Source of the DNA: a virus
Reading direction: 5' to 3' (one strand)
IMG/VR virus record: IMGVR_UViG_3300043411_000946
Coordinates: 1 to 33,765 of that record
Length of the DNA: 33,765 bases
Part shown: positions 14,832 through 25,600 of the stretch, piece by piece
Layout: each line of letters begins with the position of its first letter
How positions within the stretch are numbered: the first letter of the stretch is position 1
Position numbers and translations under genes: made by a program
Notes under the pieces: generated by a model
Database searches by the model: none
What the model saw: only the letters and a program-made list of their open reading frames with translations
Told to the model about the DNA's origin: nothing

Positions 14832-17464
14832 TGGGAACGAAAAACTACGGACCAGCAGTTAGTGGCTTCCTCGACTCTGAGGGTAGGAATTGGGAGAACC
14901 CGGTTTTCCAAGCAGGTAAGCCTGTTCTGGATAAGGAGCTGAATCTCAGTGAGGACATTGCTAACTCGTTTAGCTTGGGGCTCACGAAGCAGCTAGCCAC
15001 CTCAGGGTGGCTGACCGCAGACCACTTGAATAAGTCCAACCCAACTGCGGCAATGTTTGTGTCCTCAGCGACAGTAAACACTCTTGTCCTTGCGAACAAC
15101 CTTAAGGCGCTAGTTAACGGGTGGTTCTTAGATGTGGCTTCCACTGGGAACTTAACCCTAAATCAGATTAGTCTTGGGGCAGGGCCTGTAGGTAATGGAG
15201 CCAAGCGTACGGACCTCGTAATCCTTGAGGTTTGGCGCAAGCTTGTCTCAGCCTCGCCCAGTACGGATGGTAAGAGCCCACTAGGTAGAATCTGGAAGAA
15301 CGGTAACGTCAAGATTCAAGCTGCGGATGACGCAGTACTGAACTTTGCGGATGACATACTGGATGCGGTAGTCGCCTCTGAGACCGCAAAGAGAGTCCAG
15401 ATTCAATATAGACTGAGGGTTATCTCTGGGATAGACCTCTTTGCTTACCCAGCGGGCATTGACGACCCTGCCATTGTTGCAAATTCCACACCTGCTGGAG
15501 GAATTGCTGACGGCGTTGCAACGCTCTTCACTTACACAAATCAAAGCGCGAATGGCGACCCAGGTCTCTGGAGAGCTGGGGATGGAATTCCGAGCAACAC
15601 GATAAGCTCTGTTGACGGGTACATCTACGCGATTCCTCTATGTGCTGTTTTTAGGCGCAACACCACTGCTTGGGATCGCAACCTAAACCAAAATGGTGGC
15701 GCACCTTCTCCTGGCCCATCAACTCGGCCTGATGGCTATCTAACGGATGTCCTAGTCCAAAAGGATGTCGTAGACCTACGACAGGTGACTTCCGTACGAG
15801 GTTGGGAGAACTACCAGGAAATCGGGGAGAAGAACTTCAACTTCCTCCTTGACAACGCTTTGAAAACAGAGTGGGGAACATCTACCCTAGGTGGAGGTTC
15901 GGTAGGACACACATTTCTATGGGCGGATGAGATTGGAATTCTACCTGGGGACAGCGTAACGACTGGAGATACTCCAGGAGCCCAATTACTTGGTCAATTC
16001 GATTGTACTCGCAGGTTCATCTCGGATCGTTCCATCTACGAGGTTCTCACCTTCGTGGTGGCTCCTGGGGACCCACAAGTATCTACCGGCACCTGGCAAG
16101 CAGGGACTATTGTAACTGTAAACCCAACGATTCTAGCTCAGTATCCTTTCTCTGGTGCTGCCGTAGGGTTCATCAATCGAGCCCCAGCTGGGACGAGGAT
16201 TCTAGACCTACTAGGAGCTAGAATTGGCGGAGTCCTTGGAGGGGAAAAGTACCTTGACGTTGGGATTATCCAAGCAACAGCCCCCGCAACAACCTCTTCT
16301 GTTTACCCGGTAACGAATGTGACAGGACTTGGAGCGTACCCTCCTGGTAACGTAGCAATCACTCTAGGTACTCCTCCAATTGGTGGCTTGACTACGGAAG
16401 CAATCTACATTGACTTTCTTGTTGCCTACCCTTCCGGGGCAGGGTTGTCAAAGACCCCAACCGCAGACTTTGGGGCAGCTAGCTTTGAGGTAAACAACCC
16501 TATTGCCCTGACTGCTGGTGTACCTGTATCCTACGCTGCAATGCAAACCCGAGCCTATGACTATGCACATAGAGAGGCTCAGATTCAGTACAAAACTTCG
16601 ACGATCACTACAACCTTCTCAGCGTACTCGACCGTAAATCCTGGATCGAAGTACTTGATGCCTGAGCGAGTGCTCAATCTTGTCCAAGTTCGAGTCAATG
16701 GTGGAGCCCTTCCTGGTGTTGGTGGGACGGTAGACGCTAGTGGTCGATTGCTGACGCTTGTTGGCGGTACTACGGCCCCTGGGGATGTTGTAGCTGTAGA
16801 CTATGAGGCGATTCGACCTATGCCTCAGTGCGGCGTACAGATGACCCTATACTACGAGGCACGAGCAGCTCAGACTGTTCGCTCAAGCCTGTTAGGTACC
16901 AGCCAGGTTCTCCAACCACGTTGGGTCTCTCCCTTCTTGTACGTCTTTACTTCAGCCTCAGGGTCGCAAGGGGAAAGCTATCCCTTCCCTTATGGGTATG
17001 TTCAGACAGGTGGTCTGAACAAGTCTTCTGGTTCGTTTACTGGAGAGCATGAGCTAGACGGACCTCCCGAAATTTTCATCTCTGACTTTAACGCAAGTAC
17101 TGGCTTTTTGAGAGTACCTGTAGTACTACCCTATTCGCCAACAGACGAGGTGACTCTAACTCGTGCGCTAATCGATGCAGATATCGAGGATAGGACCTAC
17201 TTCACTGGCTCTTCATCTAGTTACAAGCCCAGTGCATTCGCGCAGAGTCTATCGGATGAACGAGTCCACAAGGTAGTGCTACCTATGGTCATGGAGACGA
17301 CGGTAGACACGACCTTAGGGCGTAAAGGGACTTTGGTCCTAGTCCTACTAAGCAGGTGGGCTGAATTTGACTCAGAGAACAGCGTCAAGTTTCTTGCGTC
17401 AGGTAACTCCACAACTGCAAGTATCTTCCGCCTCTCTGGAAATCTTCTCAACAGGAGAATCTGA
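14831..17464 (+). CDS. large phage tail/baseplate-type protein (877 aa), paralogue of the gene at 27201
   Basis: ATG overlaps the previous TAA; GGAG in the nuclease gene's 3' end is the ribosome binding site. The N-terminal domain carries QAGKPVLDKELNL (27-39), then LVILEVW, RIWKNGNV, a VQIQYRLRVISG strand, GDPGLWRAGDG (near 243), SVDGYIYAIPLCAVFRRN and a DLRQV motif. These appear in the same order in the protein at 27201. The LD-x-ELN opening is common in phage tail fibre and baseplate-associated proteins. The C-terminus (LVLVLLSRW ... SIFRLSGN) also matches the end of the 27201 product. No membrane or enzymatic motif is evident. Role inferred: structural, linking fibres to the tail. Ends with a TGATG overlap into the next gene. 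Confidence 0.88.
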   Translation: MGTKNYGPAVSGFLDSEGRNWENPVFQAGKPVLDKELNLSEDIANSFSLGLTKQLATSGWLTADHLNKSNPTAAMFVSSATVNTLVLANNLKALVNGWFLDVASTGNLTLNQISLGAGPVGNGAKRTDLVILEVWRKLVSASPSTDGKSPLGRIWKNGNVKIQAADDAVLNFADDILDAVVASETAKRVQIQYRLRVISGIDLFAYPAGIDDPAIVANSTPAGGIADGVATLFTYTNQSANGDPGLWRAGDGIPSNTISSVDGYIYAIPLCAVFRRNTTAWDRNLNQNGGAPSPGPSTRPDGYLTDVLVQKDVVDLRQVTSVRGWENYQEIGEKNFNFLLDNALKTEWGTSTLGGGSVGHTFLWADEIGILPGDSVTTGDTPGAQLLGQFDCTRRFISDRSIYEVLTFVVAPGDPQVSTGTWQAGTIVTVNPTILAQYPFSGAAVGFINRAPAGTRILDLLGARIGGVLGGEKYLDVGIIQATAPATTSSVYPVTNVTGLGAYPPGNVAITLGTPPIGGLTTEAIYIDFLVAYPSGAGLSKTPTADFGAASFEVNNPIALTAGVPVSYAAMQTRAYDYAHREAQIQYKTSTITTTFSAYSTVNPGSKYLMPERVLNLVQVRVNGGALPGVGGTVDASGRLLTLVGGTTAPGDVVAVDYEAIRPMPQCGVQMTLYYEARAAQTVRSSLLGTSQVLQPRWVSPFLYVFTSASGSQGESYPFPYGYVQTGGLNKSSGSFTGEHELDGPPEIFISDFNASTGFLRVPVVLPYSPTDEVTLTRALIDADIEDRTYFTGSSSSYKPSAFAQSLSDERVHKVVLPMVMETTVDTTLGRKGTLVLVLLSRWAEFDSENSVKFLASGNSTTASIFRLSGNLLNRRI

Positions 17465-19587
17465 TGCCATCGAATAAAGATCCTTCTGTAGTGCTTCCAG
17501 GTGCGGGTAGGCTTGCGGCTGGGCAAGTCAGCGCAAGCTCAATCTCCTTTCCCTTCGGCGGGGCTGGAGACCTCCTGAACCACCTTGCGGACCCTACAGA
17601 CGCTCACATGAGTGGGGCCATTGGTATCCCTGAGACCAACCCTGTCACGGGGCAGCCTCTGCTATCTAGCGTAAATGGTCCATATGATGGGGAGTCCGTG
17701 ATGGATGCCCTCACGGCCATTGCAGACCTGTTCCCAACCCGTCCAGATCGAATTGGATTTGATGGGTCAATTGTAAACTCTGGCCTTACGAATTGGTCGA
17801 ATGCTCTAAGTGCAAATGCGATCAAGGGTGGATGGACAGACGGAGCAAGTGGTATTGTGACCAAATACCTGACTCCAAACGGAAGTTTGGGGGCCCAGAC
17901 CATTGGAGGTATGGTATATCCAGCCGACCGAGGGGTTCTTGCGCTGTACAAGACGACAGCAGGTGACTTCTTCAATGCTGCTCAGACCACCCTTGAAATG
18001 GCTCTGTGGTTGGGGGTCAACCCTCCTCCTGCTGGCATCCCAGGGGCAGCGTTTGTAGAGGCCACGAGACCAACAGGTCAAACAGCGTACGTAGCCTCTG
18101 GGGCTGGTCTAGACAAGATTTCCTTGTCGGCTAGACTTCCTTATGCCGCATCCTACCCAGGACTAGAGTACACGGCTTTTGGTACGAACTTCTCGACCTA
18201 CCAACTAGGTAAATACAGCTTCAGTATCACTCTGATTGCTGGTGACAATGACAGCTACCTCCTAGTGCATTGGAAGCACACCTATGGGATATCCCTAGCT
18301 GCGATCCAACCTGCGAACTTGACTGCACTGACCCTAGTCGCCACCAACTGCTTTTCAGCGGTGCCATCGGATGGGACCAACTACGACAATGCAAACCGTT
18401 CATTGATTTTCTTGGATACTGCTTCTGGAAGCGGGCCTACTCCAACGACGATCACCTCAGCACCCGCTGGGACTGTAACGTCCACAAAGTACTCTGGGGT
18501 TGATCACTACAACTCCACAGGGCTTCAGTTCAACATTACAGCGAAGGCTACTGGCGTTTTCACGAACTCCTACTTCACGAATACCGTAGCCAGCGGTAGC
18601 GTTCCAGCGGCCTTCACGTCTGCTAGTACTCCAGTGCAAGTCGACATGTCAGCCTTTGGAGGTACAGTGCAGAATATTGCACTGTACAACAACACGAAGA
18701 TCGTGAATGACGCTGGAGGTGCTGTGTATACTACAGTGGCCCCTCCTGCAAGCGGACATACGGCTAGATTTGAGGATGCGACTCAGGGGATTGGCGCTCC
18801 TGGCAATGGTATTCCATTCCCGTATGCAAGCCTTTCCATCAACTGGAATGGCACCTTTACAGGGTCCGTCCTCCAGAGTAGTACAGAGGTGTATCTGTAC
18901 AATACGGTTGGGGGAACTCTAACCACTCAGACCTTAGAGCCTTTCAACGACGAAGGCTATAGGCACATTTCTACGTTTGCAGCTAACAACCCTGTAACCC
19001 CCATTCTCCCAGCGGGTGGAGATGTATACGTATCGGCTACAGCGCTAGCAGCGAATGATGGGAACCTTCAGGTACTCTCAGGTCGAATTGCTTACCCATC
19101 GATCGACTTTACTGTAGCTCCTGTAAATCCAGTGACTGCTGGGTGTAACTATGCTGCGGTCCTTGCGGGAGATGCTGCAAACCATAAGCGTAGGTATGTC
19201 AGAGCGTTCAACACTGGCTTTGCTAGAAACACGGGTAAGCTGCGAATCACTGGTTTGTCCTTCGCTTCTTTTGACACTGGAATTGCAGCTGTAGATCCAG
19301 CAGAGTTGACGGATCATCCTGGGGGCGCCATTGTCCAAATAAAGGTTCCTGGGGCTACCGGATGGCTTGACCTAGGTCGAGCAGACGGGCTACCAGACCT
19401 CGCTAAGATTGCGGACTTCCGTGGTTGTCGCACAGGAATTGCTGGGGACGTGTATACTTTCGATACAGGTGGGTTCACGTCCGATAACGGCAGTGGTTTG
19501 TTTTTGCTATTCGTTCGGGTGACCCTAATCAAGAATGGCACGGGTCAGACTCTTAACGTTCAAGAGATTGAGTGGCTTCCACCGTGA
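17464..19587 (+). CDS. phage tail fibre/spike-like structural protein (707 aa)
   Basis: The ATG overlaps the previous TGA by 1 nt, with AGGAG (17453-17457) 6 nt ahead. The N-terminal 80 residues carry LLNHLADPTDAHMSGAIGI and YDGESVMDALTAIADL, a pattern of phage tail-associated proteins that attach via this region. The remainder is strand-rich, with repeated beta-sandwich features (YSFSITLIAGDND, SLSINWNGTFTGSVLQS) and a C-terminal lectin-like domain with GKLRITGLSFASFDTG, VQIKVPGATGWLDLGRADG and LFVRVTLIKNGTGQTLNVQEIEW. Such endings often bind sugars, though that is inference here. No catalytic residues or membrane segments are seen. It lies between two genes of the same kind, so it is likely part of the same host-contact assembly. 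A 10-bp perfect hairpin lies within the gene at 18662-18687. Confidence 0.86.
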   Translation: MPSNKDPSVVLPGAGRLAAGQVSASSISFPFGGAGDLLNHLADPTDAHMSGAIGIPETNPVTGQPLLSSVNGPYDGESVMDALTAIADLFPTRPDRIGFDGSIVNSGLTNWSNALSANAIKGGWTDGASGIVTKYLTPNGSLGAQTIGGMVYPADRGVLALYKTTAGDFFNAAQTTLEMALWLGVNPPPAGIPGAAFVEATRPTGQTAYVASGAGLDKISLSARLPYAASYPGLEYTAFGTNFSTYQLGKYSFSITLIAGDNDSYLLVHWKHTYGISLAAIQPANLTALTLVATNCFSAVPSDGTNYDNANRSLIFLDTASGSGPTPTTITSAPAGTVTSTKYSGVDHYNSTGLQFNITAKATGVFTNSYFTNTVASGSVPAAFTSASTPVQVDMSAFGGTVQNIALYNNTKIVNDAGGAVYTTVAPPASGHTARFEDATQGIGAPGNGIPFPYASLSINWNGTFTGSVLQSSTEVYLYNTVGGTLTTQTLEPFNDEGYRHISTFAANNPVTPILPAGGDVYVSATALAANDGNLQVLSGRIAYPSIDFTVAPVNPVTAGCNYAAVLAGDAANHKRRYVRAFNTGFARNTGKLRITGLSFASFDTGIAAVDPAELTDHPGGAIVQIKVPGATGWLDLGRADGLPDLAKIADFRGCRTGIAGDVYTFDTGGFTSDNGSGLFLLFVRVTLIKNGTGQTLNVQEIEWLPP
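18662..18687 (+). other. 10-bp perfect stem-loop inside a structural gene
   Basis: GTACAGTGCA (18662-18671) and TGCACTGTAC (18678-18687) are perfect complements around the loop GAATAT. It lies in frame within the 707-residue gene. Function is unknown; it could be an RNA structure or chance. Confidence 0.6.
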
Positions 19588-19657
19588 CGGATAACGGCAT
19601 GAACCTTTTATCGTCTGAGCTAGAGAGTTAGCTAGAGAAGCTGAGTAGGAAATTTAC
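19588..19657 (+). other. 70-nt intergenic gap before the 2284-aa gene
   Basis: The longest gap between genes in the window. It holds an 8-bp direct repeat GCTAGAGA at 19619-19626 and 19631-19638 (12-nt spacing) and the ribosome binding site AGGAAA (19647-19652), 5 nt before the ATG. I see no convincing promoter or terminator. Confidence 0.5.
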
Positions 19658-22600
19658 ATGGCTGGCACTTTCACTGTCACTGGGAACGTATACTCCAACC
19701 TCACCAAACTAGAGCAGGAGCAGCTACGCAAGGCTGACTTCAGCTCTGGAGGTAAGGCTCTCACCGTTGGAGACGGTGAGGGTACAGTAGGAGTAGGCTC
19801 GATCAATGCTGAGCCTTACGGTACAGGACCCTCTGTAGCCCTTGACAACACCTACTCCCAAACTCCTCCAGGGTCTCCAGGGTTAGGGCTTGAGACGCTA
19901 ACTCAGGTTGGCTTAACGTCCGAGACTGTTCGCTGGTATGGGCCAACTCGTATTGCAGCAGGTACTACTGGGTTTGGGTTTAGTGCTAACCAGTGGAGAG
20001 ACCTCTCTGCTGACTTCGGGGCCCTTGGAGTCGTAGCTAACGATATCCTTCTAGTGAAGGGTGAGACGGCAGGCGCTGATAGTAACGAGTTTGCTGCGGC
20101 TACTATTACAGTTGTTGCAGGTAACACCTTAACTTGCTCTAACATCTACGCGCCAGACGTAGCAGTCGCAGGTCAATTCGATACGGCTGGGGACAGCTAC
20201 TCTTACCTCATTATTCGACCTAATGTGGTACAGTTGTTCGCTGTACCAGGGTCAGGCCCACTTGGAAGAGAGCAGTCGTTCATGATGGTGGCCCCTGGGT
20301 CCACCTTACATGTGAATCCGGCTCCGTCTCTGAATGCCATCAACGCTGATCGTATCAAGAACATTGTCCCTCCCGCATTCAATGGAAACATTGCGGTTGA
20401 CCGAGCAGACTCGGTCTACGGTCCTCCCAACACAGGTGGGCCAAGACTCCCCCTAGATACCCTAGGTTACCGTGTTGTTCTATACAAGAGCAACAACACA
20501 GGTACTGGTCCTGACCTAAATCAGCCTATTGCAACACTATCCCCTGTAATTGACAGTACGGTAGCTGCTGCGGATCAAAGGATGACCTTTGACTACCGAG
20601 CTGGCATCGTTAGGTTCTCTTGTGCACCTAGATCTGGGGATGCGATTAAGCCTACGGGTGGAAATCAAGGCGTCAACCCTACAACGGGTCGCCTTCAGCT
20701 CTATGCTATCTTTTGGGCTGTAGACCAGACGGCTACGATTGGTGCTTCTAGGTCTGTTTACACGGTCCGTAGTACAGAGTCCCTAGCTAAGGTGCCAGGG
20801 AAGGTCTACTACAACAACTCTGCTGAGGGTTGGATGATGGGGTCCTCCGTAAATGGCGGATTCTATGTTCAGTCCTACTCTCCAGCTGAAGTCCCCGCAG
20901 CGGACCCAGGCGAGAAGATCGATTTCGGTACTTACCTGTCTGCTGGGACCGACAGATTCCGAGGTCTCAGGCTAAGAGCCAGTGACCCTCGTATCAGTAT
21001 GATCCCTCGACAGAGGGTGAATACTACAACTGACCCTCTTAGCTCCACTGAGCTACGGGTTGCAGACAAGACCTCCTTCACCTTGGGTGGTGGAACCGCA
21101 CCTCCTCAGAATCAGGGTGCCGATTACTTCTCTGCTAGTACTACGAAGGGACTACGTCAGAGCGGATTGGCTATTCGAGATGCTGTTCGTGCAGCGGCTC
21201 TTGATGGGTATGGTACGGTCCACCTACGTCGTGGCAAGTACGTGGTACTTAACACGATCGTTGTCCCACCTGGTGTTATCGTAGAGGGGGAAGGGCAGTC
21301 GACTCAAATTGACTCACAGTATACCTCTGGGGTTGGCGTATGGCCCTCAGTCTTCAAGTTTGGACCTAACACCTCGTGGGGTGTGTACGACTTTGACTAC
21401 AACGAGCTAAACTCAACGTACACCCCAACGACAGAGTTCAACTACGGAGCCACAACAAAACTTGAGGGTATTGACGTTGTTTGGAACCCTACTCGTCGTG
21501 TATGGGGTATGGTCCAAGCCGACCTACTCACGAATGAGATTTGGTTCAACGAGGTACGTCCAGACGGTACGAAGGTGGTTTCTGGGTCTGGGTTTGCTGT
21601 AAAGAACAATGCAAACGTATTGTTCTCGAATGCCTCCACCAATTCAGATCAACACACCCCTTCGCACTACCCTAGAATTGCCTACCAGCAATGGTCAGAT
21701 GAGTACTCTGTCGTCTGGGTAGAGGAGGGTGGGGCACCTGTTGGACCTAAGACCAAACTACAAGTAGTTCAGGCAACCAACACCCAAGGGGTCGTTGCCT
21801 TTACTCGTAAGTTTGGCCCAGCCTTAGTACCCCCTGCTGGCGCTTATCAAGATCACCCAAGTGTGGCTGTAGACAATAGCGTCACAGACCCAGCTGTGTC
21901 GTATCGGATTGCGATATCGTACACAGGACATGATGCTCCGCATAACAATGCAACCCTAAGTCAAGGAATACTTGACTCGATTACCGGAGCTACTTTAGCG
22001 TCTGGGGTAAACGCGCTTACCAGCTACATTGTAGTATCTTCTACAGATGTGTCCTCGGATGACCAAGGTAACTTCCTGTTCGCTTACAGTGTTCGCAAAC
22101 ACAAGCTCATTCTGGGTACAACAGGGAATATTGTTGGTGAGACTTTGGTGGATGCGGGCATTCCGGATTTCACTGCGGTTGGCGTAGAGATAGGGTCTAG
22201 GTTCCTTTACGTTAACGGCACTTCGGTGGACTATGGTACCTCTGGAGTTGTTGCTGCTATAGCTCCAGCCTCCACACTAACGATTCAAAACGACACGCTT
22301 GCAGCGTGGACAAACCACACTCCTGTAACCTACTACCTAGCTCCAACTTCTACTATCTACACAGTAAGAAGCAGTGGTCTATCTTTTGGGACCGTGAATG
22401 TGGTATCTGGTACAGCTCCAGTAGCCAGCTCCTACATCTTTGATGTGAGAGAACCTGATTACGTCAGACTTTCACGAGGGGTGGGTAGCTGGGCAGTGGT
22501 CTACCAGTCCTTTGATACGACCGCCATCCTAGCTGCAAGTTCGATCAAAAACTGGGATAACAACCTAAACACTGGTTTCATTGACCAAGTTTGGGGGACA

Positions 22601-25600
22601 TGTCGAGATCTCACTCCACGTAGACTGCATCTTGCTACTTGCTATGCTCTAGTGAATGACTTCGGGGTAGACATTAGTCCGCGTAGTCCATTAACAGCTT
22701 CAAGTGACGACTTCTACACAAGAGCCGGTGCTGACACGACTACTTGCCAAAGGTCTCTTGGAGGTCGAGTAGTCCCTCTTCCAAACCACAACGCTATCCT
22801 CAACGTCAACCGTCCTGGTGGGTACTGGGAGATGGAAGTTGCGGCTCGCAACTACTCGCAGCCTTGGACCACCACAAAGGTACCGTCTCTCATTCCAGAC
22901 GTTACCTGGACGGGGCAGGATTGGGTTGTCGTCAGTCCATCGGTAAATCATATCGAGTCTGCAACCGGGACTTACCTTCAAAGCGGCCCTGACTTTTACC
23001 TTGCGGATCCATCGTTCATTTTCGGATCTGGCGGGTCTAGCGTTGATGGGAGCTACCTACCGGCTACCGTAGCTGTAGGGGACTGGATTTACTTCCCATC
23101 GGTTACGCAGTATGCTCAGATTGCTGCAATATCCTCTGAGCACGTAGTCAAATTTACCGGACCGGTAGCAGGTCTTGTTCTAACGACTACCTATTCGTGG
23201 TACCTAGTTCGCCCAAGTAACCTTGGTGTCTCTGGTGGAATTAAGAACCCAGGATTTAGAATCAGCGCAAGAGGCGAAGTTACGGTATCTACCAACTTCT
23301 TCACATTCGCAGATGAATTGCCAGATGCCACAACTCACGTCCCAACTCTAAGGCACCAAGAGACGATTTGGCGGCCCAAGCTGTGGGGAGATTACACAGT
23401 TAACAATCTGTTTGGTGCAGGGTATCAGGCTCCAACTTCGGATGTTAGCCTCAACTGGAACGATGTCTGGACAACATCTAGGCTTGAACTCAACCTGTTC
23501 TACCGTGGAGTAGCGGTAGGGGCTCCAAAGGGTTGCAGTGAGTTGATAACCACTGAGTTCCCTATGGTGGCTCTTGCTTGGGGGGAGAACTTCTACGGAT
23601 TCCTTGACCGGAATGTTTCTGGAAGTACTGGAGCACCAGGTAACTTCAAGAACCAAACCGTGTTCTACCGTCAGAGCTTTGGACCATGGGAAGGCGGTCT
23701 GAAAGACCTAGCTATCCAGGGATCCAAGTCGAGTACTTTGAAGATAGAAAGCTCTCACCATATCTTTACAAGACACGGGCTTCTACCGAACTCAGGTAGC
23801 CCATTCTTTGCTACCGATGGGTACCGAAATTGCTTTGCTCACTTGGCTCCACAGCAGCTTTCGAATAGTTTCGAGCCACGGGAAGCATCTACGTACCGTT
23901 CGGGGATGCAGTCGATCTACACAGACGTGACAGGTAGAGACCCAGTTCGGATTCGAGAGGGGCTCTACATGGGGCTTACTTCGGCCGAGTTTGACGACTC
24001 GACCTTCTCTCCTGTCGTAGGGTCGGTTGTAACTGCAAAACAACTTAACGGATCTAGTCCTCGCGTACTATGGGACGGTCAAAACTTCGTAGCGTTCGTT
24101 GGTACGACGGTACTTCAAGCTGCGACTGTACTTGCTGGAGTCACTACGGTATTCGCAACTTCTGGAAGTAATCCTAAGTTGCGCGGTCTAATTTCCATGT
24201 TCCGTTTCACGGGAGGTGATCACAGTAACTCCAACCCAGATAACATCCTTGGAGGTGGAGTCTCTGAGGTAGGGGCTTCTACAGTTAGGTTGGGAAGCTC
24301 TACAGCTGTAGCTTCTACCGTGATATCCACAGGAGCGAGTGCAGATGCTGAGGTAAGAGACGCACTTACGTTCGATGTGGCCTTCTCTGGTAAGGTCTTT
24401 TGCGTTGCCTGGTCGATGGGATACAACGCCTCTCCTGGGGATGGGGCAGACGTAACGGGTGGTTGTATGGTTGGTTACAGCCTATTCGAAAATGGGTTGA
24501 ACACTCCAGCTAACTCTCTGGGTGGGTATGGCTATGGAGTTGAGGCTACGCCATTGGATGTGGCATTCGTAACGAACTCATTCAAAGAGAAGATGACGCT
24601 AATTCACCCCAAGGTAACTTGGGATGGAAATCAGTTTGTTATCTGTTTCGTCCACTACGATGACGCCACTCATCGCAACATTAAGTATGTTACGATCCCT
24701 GAGTACGGGGTAGGCTCGAATGTAACCTTCAAGGCCCTTGGGGCAGATAACGTAAGTAGGGGGGATTCTGGAATAGAAATGAAGTTAGGTAGTATTGCCA
24801 GTACTGGCAATATTGTTATGACTCAGAACGGTATTCTGTACATAGGAATGAGGCCCCAACCTGGCGATTTGGTTTGCATTAACCGAAGTGGTGACATTGC
24901 AACGACGATAGCAAATGCAGTGGATATCGCTGGCTGGTACACAGTGGTAGATTACGACCCAGTTTCAAATGAGATAAACATAGGTCGTGATCTCACTGCT
25001 TACGTCGGTCTAAACGTGTATGGCGTATTGATGTCGGGTGGAGTCATGGGAGGCAGGAATGCTCCCCTCCTTGACAATCAGTTTACGGCTGGTGTAGACA
25101 CTGCAACTTTGGGCAGATCTGCCTACGGTAACTACCTACAGAAAGCTGGAGATGGGGTTCTTGTCCAAGAGGACCCTAGGAGTGTGCTAAGGATTTGGGG
25201 GCTAGAGTTCGACCCCTCTACCAACTCCTTCTTCATTCTCTATGAAGAGTCTACGAACGACCTGTGGGTGACGTCCTTTAGTCTACAGTCAGGAGTGTCT
25301 ATCCGTGAGCCAGTGAGGATTGCCTCTACAGCCACCACAACCTACGCAGCTATAGGCATGAATGGGGACTCTCTTCTTGTAGTTTACGCCAAGACAGACA
25401 TTGTGTACTACGCTGAAGTGAGTAAGGGACTGATTGCTACGCCAAATGCTTCCCGAGTCAACTTCAGTTACACGGATGTGCTTGGGAACACAGCTGGTAA
25501 AATGCCAGGACCTACTTACGGTACGGGAGCTTATGGGGCTGTCCGAGGTATTCAGGTCAACTGGAATACGGCTCTAGGGCGTTGGCAAGTTGCTGTATCC

